A stretch of 64,000 bases of DNA, from positions 16,577 through 80,576 of the forward strand of contig NZ_RKMB01000026.1 in NCBI RefSeq assembly GCF_003797765.1. Reading direction: 5' to 3'. Positions 34,153-42,801 of the stretch are shown one piece after another. This stretch comes from Ramlibacter sp. WS9. Lineage in GTDB: Bacteria; Pseudomonadota; Gammaproteobacteria; Burkholderiales; Burkholderiaceae_C. The translations under genes and the position numbers were made by a program. Each line of letters begins with the position of its first letter. Position 1 is the first letter of the stretch. The notes beneath the pieces are model-generated. The model was not told the origin of the DNA. It made no database searches and saw only the letters and a list, made by a program, of their open reading frames with translations.

Positions 34153-34221
34153 TACCTATGATCGCAGCTATTTTGCGCTTCGCCTGGGTTTCCGTCAATG
34201 AAATGCCTACGATCGAAGGCA
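34153..34221 (-). promoter_or_regulatory. Paired hipBA operators
   Basis: Two related dyads: TGCCTACGATCGAAGGCA at 34204-34221 (near-perfect palindrome) and ACCTATGATCGCAGCT at 34153-34168, sharing CCTAyGATCGmAG. Their centres are about 52 bp apart, roughly five helical turns, as expected for cooperative HipB binding upstream of the start at 34144. Confidence 0.65.
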
Positions 34222-34272
34222 AATGAGCGCCGAGCCCTTCTTTTCTGGCGAAAAAGCTACGAGCTCAGGCAT

Positions 34273-34322
34273 TCAGACGTCGATATTCGCCGCGCCCGCA
34301 ACGCATTCGTCTCAATGAACTC
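34273..34322 (-). repeat. Displaced copy of the gyrB 3' end (island boundary, att-like)
   Basis: 50 bp that align with the last 48 bp of gyrB (46869-46916). The copy differs by three substitutions and a 2-bp insertion, and is in the same orientation. Read on the minus strand it encodes EFIETNALR as in GyrB before the insertion shifts the frame. It marks the distal edge of the island inserted downstream of gyrB. Confidence 0.85.
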
Positions 34323-34331
34323 AAGCCCGTT

Positions 34332-35243
34332 TCATCGTGCCAGTTCGTACGCCGTACTCCTCCCCCCAGCCCCCGACTTCACCAAAATCCCCAACGTCAC
34401 CATTTCATTGATATCCCGCAAAGCCGTATCCGGCGAGCACTTGGCGATGGCCGCCCACTTGCTGCTGGTGAGCTTGCCGTCGAACCCATCGAGCAGACGA
34501 TTCAGCAGCTGCGCCGAGAGGCTGTAGAAGCGCTGCGAGCTGCCGTCGGCGCGCGCCAGGAACAAGTCGCCCACGGCGCGCGCGATGCGGCCATTGCCGT
34601 CGTCGAACGGATGCAAGGTAACGAACCACAGGTGCGCCAGACCGGCCTTGATCAACGCAGGCTCCGATGCGCCGGCGTTCGCCCAAGCGAAGAAGCGCGG
34701 CATCTCCTTCTTCAACTCGTTGGCGCCAGGCGCCTCGTAGTGAACCTTGCGACGATGATCCGGGCCCGAGACAATCTGCATCGCCCCGGTCGCGTCGTCG
34801 CGCCACGCGCCCACGCGGATACGCGAGAGCCCGCTGTAGCCGGTGGGGAACAACGCGGCATGCCAGCCGAAGAGGCGCTTCGCGGAGAGCGGCGCGCTGA
34901 AGTTGGCCGTGGCATCCAGCACCATCTCCACCACACCCTCGACGTTCCGGTCGACCGGCGCGAGCGCGCCAATGTCCACGCCCAGGCGGCGCGCGAGCGA
35001 GGAGCGTACCGATTCGACGTTGAGATGCTCGCCTTCGATCTCGCTGGTCTTGACCACATCGTCGGTGAGTGCCGCCAAGCTCGCCTGTTCCCGCAAGGCC
35101 AGGCCCACGTCCGCCAAGCGGCCAAAGAGCATGCCCTGGGCACGACTGGTTTCTGCCAGTGCGGGCGCTAGCGCCGAAAGGTCGTAGCGCCAATCGGGCC
35201 ACTCGGCCGATTCCCAGATGTGGCGCTTATCTCCGCGTTTCAT
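34332..35243 (-). CDS. Fic/DOC family protein with DUF4172-like N-terminus
   Basis: 303 aa. N-terminal HIWESAEWPDWRYDLSAL resembles DUF4172, the inhibitory motif TSEIEG is at residues 66-71, the active site LHPFDDGNGRIAR is intact, and a winged helix (TSSKWAAIAKCSPDTALRDINEMVTLGIL) ends the protein. It is thus a second class II Fic protein, not closely similar to the one at 29907. Its stop lies 10 bp inside the island next to the boundary repeat. The start at 35243 (MKRGDKRHIW) is chosen over an upstream ATG. Confidence 0.85.
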   Translation of the reverse strand: MKRGDKRHIWESAEWPDWRYDLSALAPALAETSRAQGMLFGRLADVGLALREQASLAALTDDVVKTSEIEGEHLNVESVRSSLARRLGVDIGALAPVDRNVEGVVEMVLDATANFSAPLSAKRLFGWHAALFPTGYSGLSRIRVGAWRDDATGAMQIVSGPDHRRKVHYEAPGANELKKEMPRFFAWANAGASEPALIKAGLAHLWFVTLHPFDDGNGRIARAVGDLFLARADGSSQRFYSLSAQLLNRLLDGFDGKLTSSKWAAIAKCSPDTALRDINEMVTLGILVKSGAGGRSTAYELAR

Positions 35244-35337
35244 GCGGAGATTGTGGGGGATATTCACCGCGGAATAGATAATCACTGCAATTTGCGGCGA
35301 TTAGGGCTGAGATTCGCCGCACAAAGCCTACGCCGCC

Positions 35338-35481
35338 TCACCCATCCCGCCGTCGATACACCTGTGCGGGCCGACCCTGCCCCAGCGTGTCGTGCACATG
35401 CCGCGGCAGCACCGGCAACGCCATGCCCAACGCGAATTAGCCGATGACGACGGCGAGCAGCAGCGGCAGCAACGGGATGTC
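35338..35481 (-). pseudogene. Fragment of an MFS transporter gene
   Basis: A short minus-strand stretch encodes DIPLLPLLLAVVIG, an in-frame TAA, then FALGMALPVLPRHVHDTLGQG, which matches the first membrane helix and the following loop of a drug/metabolite MFS transporter. The frame then turns to unrelated codons and stops. It is a decayed remnant, probably from an earlier occupant of this insertion site. Confidence 0.5.
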
Positions 35482-35872
35482 GGCACGCCATCTGCCGGAT
35501 CAAGCACCGGTCCCCCCCAAGCGCTGGACCCCCATGCCAACAACAAGCCGACGCGGACCTACGCAGTGCTTCAAGCGAATGGCAGGCGCCAGCCTGGCCG
35601 GCACGTGCATGAAGCTCCGTGCGCAAAGGGCCCGACCAATCAAGCGGGTCACTGGATTATGTCTTTCGGGCCTGGCGCCACATCCACCATCTTGGCGCGC
35701 AGCATCACCACGGAGATCACCAAGCAAACGGGCTGGTGGCTATTGCGGGGACTCGGGTGGGGTGAGAAAGAGCCGAAGCCGCTGGCACATATCCGCGTTC
35801 TCAACCCCTGCGCAAGAAATCTAGCACTACCGGCCCATACTTGGTAACCTATGTCTAAAGGGGGGCCGCACG
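35482..35872. other. Non-coding gap at the start of the AT-richer part of the island
   Basis: No gene could be supported in these 391 bp. Composition changes here from GC-rich to visibly lower GC. The last bases, AAAGGGGGGCCGCACG, act as the ribosome site of the gene at 35873, and the promoter of that gene must lie in this stretch, but no convincing -35/-10 pair was seen. Confidence 0.5.
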
Positions 35873-37960
35873 ATGGGCGCATTTACGTGTTTTCTTCATC
35901 CCGAGCGAAACCTCCTAGATCGCCCCGTACAGACTCCGTGTCCGCATTGCGGGTTGCCGTTTGGTTTCCCGCTAGATTTCCCACCGGCAGCGGTAGGAAA
36001 ATTCAAGATCGATGTGAACTGGAAACCAAGGCGCGGCCTCTACGGCGTCGCCTACAGGGCCGCCAAGCAAAATTTCCCATACCAAATCTTAAAGATCACG
36101 CCAAAGGCGTTATACGAAGCGTTTGACAAAAATTGGGGCGAGGAGGTTGCGCTCCACGCGCAACTTTCAGCAGAGCTTCCAGACGTCATTGTTCCGATGA
36201 TCGATGCCTTTGACGAGGTAATCGAATTTCCGTTGCCGACGGGAGCACTACGGATCGACTGCTATGTTCAGGTGCTCACGTTTGTCGACGGAGAGCTGCT
36301 ACAGGAACACTTGCCTGGCGGGAACCAAAAGCCAAGTGGAAAGACCGTGGCTCAAATCGCGATCGATCTCCTTGCACTTGTCGGAGCGCTCGATCAAAAG
36401 AATATCTTTCACAACGACCTGCATGGTCAGAATGTAATCGTCGAGCGCCTGGCGCCAAATTTGCGGCGACTCGACGCAATCGACGGCTCAATTCGAGTAA
36501 GAGCGATCGACCTCGGTTGTGCGCGCTCAAAAACTGGAAGCCGCAGTGACGAGGCGTATGGAACGGGTGACCTAACGTATGTCGCAACCTATTTACGATT
36601 AATGTCAAAGGAAGCCGTCAACGCCGATACCTTAGAGGCGGGGCGCGATTCAAATGTACTTTTGGCAGTCCGCGAAGTCGCAGATGTCATTTCAGGACAA
36701 CCGGAAAAGCACCGGATGGGAGAAGTCACTACATATCAGCGGCTGATTTCCACAGCCTATCGCGCAGCCTCTACTGAGTGGAAACCTTGGTCAACTCCGC
36801 TCCAGCTCGGAAATCTGGACGACTACTACAACGCTCAAACATTGCACTCGTGGCATGTACCTGAACTCATCGTGGCGGTCGATCCTAAGCACGAGAGCCT
36901 TTTGGCTCGACCTGGCCCTGTGGTGCTGGCAGGGATGCGAGGTTGTGGCAAGACCATGCTCCTTAGATCGCTCGATTTTCACGCCCGTGCGCATCGGCGC
37001 ATAGCCGAACGAGAAACGGCGCAAGACGTACTCACCAGGCTCGAGTCAGATACATACGTAGCTCTCTTTGCGTCAGCCACCAAACTAATGGAAAGGCCAG
37101 ATGAGGCGCAAGCATCATTGGACAATCGGCTCGCTCGCCTGTTCATTGCATACTGTCGAGCAAGTGTGCGCGCAATGCTTCATCTTGAAGACATCAAAAA
37201 TCAGAGCATCGTACCCCACGTCAACACTGGTGAATGGAGGGAGCTTCTGGCCAGAGCGGTGCCTGGAACCCCCGGCACCAATGCACCGTTGACGCTTGAC
37301 GAGCTTGAGCATTATTTCGAACATGCCTTGTTGATCGCTCTGAGTTCACAGGACAAGAGCGCGGGGCTCAACATGCGAGCGTCCGAGGCGTTCGAGGCCC
37401 TTGCGAGACTTATTCGAAAATCCGTTCCCGATTGGCAACACAAAGTCGTGTACTTTCTGCTCGATGACGTATCCAGCCGGTACATAACACCGGATGACGT
37501 GCAACGCTTGATGAGCGTTTTCATTTTTCAAAGTGAGGTGTGCGCATTCAAGCTGTCGACAGAGAAGCAGTCCGAGTTATTTGACTTCGCCAATTCGGCA
37601 AAATCAAGAAAGAGCCTCGGCCGCGACTATGAACTCTTGGATCTCGGAGAAGACCTCTATGAAATGATGCAGGGTCGCGAAACGGAGTCTGTGAAATTCA
37701 TCTCAAATGTGCTCCTTCGACGCGGCGCGCGTATGCACGAGGCAAAGTATCAAGTAAAGCCACAGGTTGTCCTAAGCGATTGCAGCTTAGTGCGTATCGC
37801 CAAAGAAATCGTAAGAACAGAAGGCCGCAAAGCCGAGGACAGAATTGTTTATGCTGGCTTCACTGCGATGGTTCAGTGTTGCGTGGGGGACATCGGCGAC
37901 ATCATCAAGCTTTACGAAAATATGCTGCGCAGCGTTGAGGGCCGGCGCGCGTCAAGGTAG
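35873..37960 (+). pseudogene. 5' part of an interrupted Zn-finger/kinase/ORC-like ATPase gene
   Basis: 695 codons, of which about 687 belong to the original gene; the last residues and the TAG stop come from the inserted IS. Domains: a zinc-binding N-terminus (Cys6, His9, Cys23, Cys26); a Ser/Thr-kinase-like domain with Lys74 in QILKIT, catalytic loop HNDLHGQN at 180-187 and DLG at 213-215; a P-loop ATPase with Walker A GMRGCGKT at 354-361 and Walker B-like FLLDD ending at 532. This resembles proteins annotated as ORC-CDC6-family ATPases in bacterial defence islands. The downstream half continues in the same frame after the IS (39613). Lower GC than flanking genes indicates transfer. Function is inference. 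Confidence 0.75.
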
Positions 37961-37972
37961 TTGTCGCCTCAT

Positions 37973-39064
37973 TCATGCAGCCAGCAGCTGCTTATCCGTG
38001 TAGGCCCCATGGGACCTGATGACCGAGTCGCGTTCGGGGTTGAGCGTCACCGCGCCGATGGGCGTCCAGTTGCGCGTGTTGCCTGACCAGCGTGCCGGGT
38101 TGAGCTCCCGGGCCTCGGTGTACAGCGCGTGGCGAGCCGCAAGAATCGCGTGATCGTCACCGGCATGTCGCTGCGCCGGGGTGACGTAGCGGATGCCGCT
38201 GTGGCGATGCTCGAAGTTGTACCAACGCACGAAGCTTGCCGCCCAGGCGCGGGCCTCCTGCAACGTGGCGAAGCCCTTGGTAGGGAACTCGGGGCGGTAC
38301 TTGGCCGTGCGAAACAGGCTTTCGGCGTAGGCGTTGTCATCGCTCACGCGCGGGCGCGAGTACGAGGGCTTGACCCCCAGCCAGTTGAGCATCGCCAGCA
38401 CCGTCGTGGCCTTCAGCGTGGAGCCGTTGTCGCCGTGCAAGACCGGCTTGAGTTGCATCGCGGCAATGCCCTCGGCCAGCGCCGTGCGGCGCACCAGGTG
38501 CGCGGCATGATCGGAGTCGTCCGTTGCATGCACCTCCCAGCCCACGATCTTGCGGCTGTACAGGTCCAGGATCAGGTACAGGTGGAACCAGCGCCCCAGC
38601 ACGGTGGCGGGCAGGTAGGTCATGTCCCAACACCACACCGCGCGCGGCGCCGTGGCCACGTGCGTGGTGGGCGGGCGCACCGCCTTGGGTGTCTTGGCCC
38701 GCCCGCGGTGGGCGTTCTGCCCGTGCTGGCGCAGCACACGCGCGAAGCTCGACTCGCTGGCCAGGTAGCAGCCCTCATCGGCCAGCATGGGAACGATGCG
38801 CGCCGGCGGCACCGCCGCAAAGCGCGGCTCGTTGGCCACAGCCAGCAGTTGCGCACGCTCGGCCGCGCTCAAGGCATGGCCGGGTATGGGGCGCACGGCA
38901 TTCGGCCTGCCATCGCCCGTTGTGAGCCCCTCCTGGGCCTTCCAGCGCTGCAGCGTGCGCTCGTCGATGCCCGCGGTCTCGCAGGCCAGGCGCAGTCGCG
39001 CTCCTGCGGTGTGTGCCATGACGATGTTCTGGGCCACGATGCGGCGATCTTCGAGGCCGATCAT
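37973..39064 (-). CDS. IS3-family transposase OrfB (DDE integrase core)
   Basis: 363 aa. A helix-turn-helix-like start (GARLRLACETAGIDERTLQRW), an HTH_21-type region (PPARIVPMLADEGCYLASESSFARVL), and an rve integrase core with the three acidic residues in CWDMTYLP, HGDNGS and DNAYAESLFRT (DDE, D-35-E spacing). Its ATG overlaps the OrfA stop (ATGA), consistent with coupling or frameshifting to give the OrfAB fusion. The reading frame is intact, so the element may be active. Confidence 0.92.
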   Translation of the reverse strand: MIGLEDRRIVAQNIVMAHTAGARLRLACETAGIDERTLQRWKAQEGLTTGDGRPNAVRPIPGHALSAAERAQLLAVANEPRFAAVPPARIVPMLADEGCYLASESSFARVLRQHGQNAHRGRAKTPKAVRPPTTHVATAPRAVWCWDMTYLPATVLGRWFHLYLILDLYSRKIVGWEVHATDDSDHAAHLVRRTALAEGIAAMQLKPVLHGDNGSTLKATTVLAMLNWLGVKPSYSRPRVSDDNAYAESLFRTAKYRPEFPTKGFATLQEARAWAASFVRWYNFEHRHSGIRYVTPAQRHAGDDHAILAARHALYTEARELNPARWSGNTRNWTPIGAVTLNPERDSVIRSHGAYTDKQLLAA

Positions 39065-39534
39065 TCGTCCCCGCCCTTGTGGAAGATCGCCTCGAGTTTT
39101 TTTGACAGCACCAGCAACGCTGCGGTCTCGGCCAGCGCACGGTCCTTGCGCAGCAGATCGCGTTCCAACTCCTTGATGCGCTTCCTGTCGGCTCGCGTGG
39201 CCTGCGGGCTGGCCCGCGCCTCCTCAGGCTCGGCCAGCGCGGCAGCGCAACTGGCACGCCACTTGTCCAACTCACCGGGGTATACCCCGTGCTTGCGGCA
39301 CCAAGCGCTCTTGCCCGCTTCGTCCAGTGCCGCCGTCGTGATCACCGCCTCAAGCCGCGCCGCCGCAGTCCAGGCCCGCCCTCGGGCGGGCCTGGACTGC
39401 GCGTCCTCGCGCCATCGATCCAGCGTTCCCGCCGCAACCCCAACCTCACGCGCAACGACTTCCACCGCTGCGCTCTCCGGCGGCAGCAACCTCGCCACCG
39501 CTCTGTCTTTGAATGCCTGTCCGTATCGAGCCAC
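39061..39534 (-). CDS. IS3-family transposase OrfA
   Basis: 157 aa, longer than usual (~90-130). Two HTH-like units are visible: VEVVAREVGVAAGTLDRWRED, and KSAWCRKHGVYPGELDKWRAS. A leucine-zipper-like C-terminus (RIKELERDLLRKDRALAETAALLVL) is the typical OrfA multimerisation segment. It binds the IS ends together with OrfB. Confidence 0.88.
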   Translation of the reverse strand: MARYGQAFKDRAVARLLPPESAAVEVVAREVGVAAGTLDRWREDAQSRPARGRAWTAAARLEAVITTAALDEAGKSAWCRKHGVYPGELDKWRASCAAALAEPEEARASPQATRADRKRIKELERDLLRKDRALAETAALLVLSKKLEAIFHKGGDE

Positions 39535-39612
39535 TGTCTTCCTTCATCGCCGCCCCCTTGGTTTCTGGTTCTATCGGGGCGACAACTATTCTGACGCGGG
39601 GGGGGGCCCTCA

Positions 39613-41260
39613 ACTACTATTTCCGATCCGTCCCAAAGTGCAGCACGAAATCTTCATTTCGCATAGTACCTACCGGCTGAAATGGATTGATCGGGGTTGG
39701 ACGTTGGGACTTGACCGACTGCGATACCTCGATCTTGTAGCGGCCTTTGCCAAGAAGTCTCACGACGCGCTTATCGAGTCTGGTAAGACTAACCGACTTC
39801 GCCAGTGCACAAAAATTCACATTCGAGTTAGCGACGAAGACCTCGAAGTGATCTCGAATGCACTCCGTTCGCTCGTCGATGCTGGCATTCTTGTGCTTAT
39901 AGGGTACCGCGAGCGCGTCAAGGACCGCGGGCGCGAGCCATACAAACAAATAATTGTTGCTTTTAGGAAGTTACTGGGGGTTGCCTTCTTCATGCCCCTT
40001 TCTGACCGTGACCGAATTGAACTTAGCTCGCGCGAATTTCTCGAATGGCTCGCGAAGCCAAGCCTACTGAACGAGCGCGAGCTTATATCCAACATCGACG
40101 ATCAGGAACTTGATGCAGGCGTCGACGATGATGTCGATTTGCCTCAGCTGGAATCATTTAAGCCCCGAGCTCACCCGATTATTGAGGAAGCGGATCAAAA
40201 CGCCAGCGCACAGGGATTGCTTCCATTCAGCAGTGCAGGCACTAAACCCATAGCGACAGATATCGTTCACTTGAATGAGATTAAGTTTTCGGATATCGAG
40301 CTTTGGGGCGCCTGGACTTACCTAGGAGCTCTTGGGGTAGAGGAGCGAACAGAGGTAGCCCATCGACGCTTTGCCGCGGTCTCGTCAATGGCGAATGTAG
40401 TAGCGGTCCAGTATGGACAGTCTGGGCGGGGTGAAAACATAAAGCGCTCCTGGCATCGAGTCGGCAAAGTGCCCACCCTCACTGCCTCATCGGACGCATT
40501 GTCGATCGAGCTTCCTGAAAGGACTGTTATTGACATTTCTGGACTGACAAAACGTCTGATCTTCGGGCTCATAAGGAAGCAGTTTTTGAAGTATGGGCGC
40601 GTTTTCGTCTCCATTACCGCGGCGGAGCAATCTGTCCCGAGCGTGAGGGATATCGAAAATATCCTTTTCCTGTACGGAAGTGGCGAGATAGCTAAAGCGC
40701 GAGCGGCGCTGCAAGCGGTCGTGGGCAATATCGAGAGTGGCCCTTACACAGCGGAGTCGGTCATTGAAAACATATCTGATCCAACGCGAGATCGCGCACT
40801 GATTAGCTTTCTTTCGTCCAGGCACGAACGGATACTCGCGCTGCTCGAGCAGCGAACATATGAGCATATCGAGCTTATTTATTCGAAGAGCGATGAAAAG
40901 CGCGGACATCTCGCTGAGATCCTTGGACGCCAAATCGGCGACTTTGTCTCTAGCGTCAGCATCGAGGGATTCGACAGCAATCACCAATTGCCTGACCTGA
41001 TTGGACGCCTTCTCCAAATACACAAGGGCCACGTACTCGGCTCAAAGTCAAACGTTGAAATTGCCCTCACCGGCACGAAAACCCAAGCAGTAGCGGCGGC
41101 CATTGCATCTACTCTCAGCCGGTTCTCGTGCGTCTGGTATCTTGCTCCGGCATCCATATCGACGATCAGCTACACAGAGGGTGCGGGCGCTACGACAATT
41201 TTTGAGCTGAGTGAAGGTGATGGAAAGTCACATCCGCTCTCGTTTGTTGACGAGGAGTGA
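39613..41260 (+). pseudogene. 3' part of the interrupted kinase/ORC-like ATPase gene, CARF-like C-terminus
   Basis: 549 codons in the same frame as the 5' part, with no start of their own. A winged-helix-like region follows the ATPase (TNRLRQCTKIHIRVSDEDLEVISNALRSLVDAGIL), then MPLSDRDRIELSSREFLEWL, a motif common in ORC-like ATPase defence proteins. Two Rossmann-like blocks end the protein: PERTVIDISGLTKRLIFGLI and, near the end, VEIALTGTKTQAVAAAIAST, the latter resembling the TGGTK motif of CARF/SAVED nucleotide sensors. Joined to the 5' part the intact product would be about 1236 aa. Not expressed as a complete protein now. Confidence 0.7.
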
Positions 41261-41523
41261 GCTGCAACGTCTTGGCGCGCGAAGGTGCAACTCTGGTCAC
41301 ACCGAAACGTGTGGTTGACCAGCTATCTCGCTTTGATGAATCTCTTCGTACGTCTCTGGAGTTGATTCATGTAGCGTCACCGAGGGGCCGGCCGAGTGTT
41401 CGTCAGCAAATCGAAAAAGATCGACGACGATTGCAGAAGGGCAAAGCCGAGGCTCCCGGCTTTGAACTACAACCTAACAATGGCCGAATCAACCTTTTGC
41501 CGTTGCTCCAAGAAACTCCTTGA
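41257..41523 (+). CDS. Possible small downstream gene (unrecognised)
   Basis: 88 codons starting with a GTG that overlaps the stop of the broken defence gene (GTGA). The product (SCNVLAREGATLVTPKRVVDQL..., basic middle VRQQIEKDRRRLQKGKAEAP) matches nothing I know. The coupling is suggestive of a real partner gene, but it overlaps the convergent vsr end by 35 bp and its composition is not decisive. Confidence 0.3.
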   Translation: MSCNVLAREGATLVTPKRVVDQLSRFDESLRTSLELIHVASPRGRPSVRQQIEKDRRRLQKGKAEAPGFELQPNNGRINLLPLLQETP

Positions 41524-41905
41524 GTCGTCGCGTCAGCGTTTCCCGTTTTGCGGTCTCGCAGTCCCAAACGACCATGATCCGCCAACCGAGCTTCCTGAGT
41601 GCCGCGATATTCTGCTTGTCGCGAGCTTGATTTCTCGCAAGTTTGGGTAGCCAGTACTCGACGCGAGTCTTCGGTAGCCGAGAGTCAGAGCAAGCTACTG
41701 AGGGGTGCTGATGCCAAAAACATCCGTGCACAAAGATGACTGCCTTGCGCCCAGGGAAAACCAGGTCCGGTTTGCCCGGAAGATCCGCGCGATGGAGACG
41801 AAAACGATATCCGAGGGAATGGGTCACGCTCCGAACGACAAGTTCGGGTGTGGTGTCCTTGCTCTTGATTCGCCGCATATTTTCACTGCGGCCAATAGGA
41901 CTCAC
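41489..41905 (-). CDS. vsr: Very short patch repair (Vsr) endonuclease
   Basis: 138 aa. Motifs MRRIKSKDTTPELVVRS, YRFRLHRADLPGKPDLVFPGRKAVIFVHGCFWHQH (catalytic Asp in KPDLVF, zinc-site Cys and His) and LGWRIMVVWDCE (last zinc Cys) define Vsr. It nicks at T:G mismatches arising from deaminated 5-methylcytosine, protecting sites methylated by a C5 methyltransferase. It is the last gene of the small ORF-methyltransferase-endonuclease-vsr operon, 14 bp after the endonuclease gene. Confidence 0.93.
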   Translation of the reverse strand: MSPIGRSENMRRIKSKDTTPELVVRSVTHSLGYRFRLHRADLPGKPDLVFPGRKAVIFVHGCFWHQHPSVACSDSRLPKTRVEYWLPKLARNQARDKQNIAALRKLGWRIMVVWDCETAKRETLTRRLKEFLGATAKG

Positions 41906-41919
41906 GCTGACTCCCTTTG

Positions 41920-42801
41920 CTATACCGCCAAGTCTAACGGGAGATCAGAAATGTCCTTGAGCCTTTTGCCATCGACCATGATTGCTAGCAGATCTTCAGC
42001 CTCTCCATTCCCAAGCTCGCGAACAGCCGCCACTAGCTCTGGTAGAGCAAAATGATAGACGCAGTCGATGTCACCCGTGCCTAGGCAAAGCGACGCAAGT
42101 CGCGACGGTGTTGGCTCTCCCGTGACAACCATAATGTGGGGCTGTCGACCCTTGCGATTTCGAATCAGGTTTAGCGCTTCGGATCGCGCGTTCTGTGCCC
42201 GATCGCTTCTCAACGTCCACTTGGTACTAATGCTCGCGTGTAAGAACGGCTCGGAACTCACCGCAGATCGAAGGTCCGCAGACATGGAAACGGTCGTATC
42301 AACAATTGGTATCCGCGCGTTGATATTTGCGTCCGGCTCCGTGTGGCGCGCAACTATCACGTCTGGGCTGATCGTGTAATCATTTCCCAAAGCAGCTCGA
42401 AGCTGCGCGTTCTTCATTGCCGCATCTTGCACTGCCGCTAAGTGCGCATACTGTCGGAACGTTGACAAAAACGCGCCATCCCGACCGCTAACTCGCTTCA
42501 CAAGCCAGTTGCCGGGCCGCAAATGTGGCAGCTGGAGGAAGGTATTCGCAACAAATTCAGCAACTAAGTCTTCGAACTCCGCGCCGGATTTTTGCGCTCC
42601 CAATCGCGTGCCGGTCTCCGCCGCTAGCTTTGTCGCGATACTCATTGCAATCGCGACACTGGCCTTGCTTGACTTGTCCGCGTTGCCAGGGATGCCTTCA
42701 GTATTTATGGTTAGCAAGGATCGAAGGAGTGCCTTGTGAAATGCCGCTCGCGCAACCGCCATATGAGGCTGCGCGGGTCCTGATGCTTGTTGCAAAGTCA
42801 T
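41920..42801 (-). CDS. NgoMIV-type type II restriction endonuclease
   Basis: 293 aa, close to NgoMIV (286 aa). The active site of NgoMIV (as I recall, Asp140, Ser185, Lys187, Glu201) is matched in both residues and spacing: Asp147 in SPDVIV, Ser192 and Lys194 in SISTK, and Glu208 in NARSEAL (47 residues Asp-Lys, 14 Lys-Glu). NgoMIV cuts G^CCGGC as a tetramer; the same site is a reasonable guess here. The ATG at 42801 overlaps the methyltransferase stop (ATGA), which decides the start over a longer frame. Enzyme appears intact. Confidence 0.85.
   Translation of the reverse strand: MTLQQASGPAQPHMAVARAAFHKALLRSLLTINTEGIPGNADKSSKASVAIAMSIATKLAAETGTRLGAQKSGAEFEDLVAEFVANTFLQLPHLRPGNWLVKRVSGRDGAFLSTFRQYAHLAAVQDAAMKNAQLRAALGNDYTISPDVIVARHTEPDANINARIPIVDTTVSMSADLRSAVSSEPFLHASISTKWTLRSDRAQNARSEALNLIRNRKGRQPHIMVVTGEPTPSRLASLCLGTGDIDCVYHFALPELVAAVRELGNGEAEDLLAIMVDGKRLKDISDLPLDLAV

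Larger units (their letters stand above)
37936..39612 (-). mobile_element. IS3-family insertion sequence
   Basis: A two-gene IS on the minus strand. Terminal inverted repeats are visible: TGAGGGCC at one edge and GGCCCTCA at the other, then an inner block GCGTCA(a/g)(g/a)(g/a)TAGTTGTCGCC. The termini TG..CA suit the IS3 family. No 3-4-bp target duplication was seen. The length with these ends (1677 bp) is a multiple of three, and removing it rejoins the flanking gene in frame. The exact ends are inference. Confidence 0.82.

Noticed and set aside
35282..35626. A 114-codon minus-strand frame beside the MFS remnant
   Set aside because: It is in a different frame from the recognisable transporter residues and has random Arg/Ala/Cys-rich composition.
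37933..39616. Target-site duplication for the IS3-family element
   Set aside because: With every reasonable choice of ends the 3-4 bp on each side do not match, so none is claimed.
38129..41260. A single continuous 1043-codon plus-strand frame across the IS and the following gene
   Set aside because: Its first half is antisense to the IS transposase genes, which have clear HTH and DDE motifs. Only the part after 39613 belongs to the interrupted gene.
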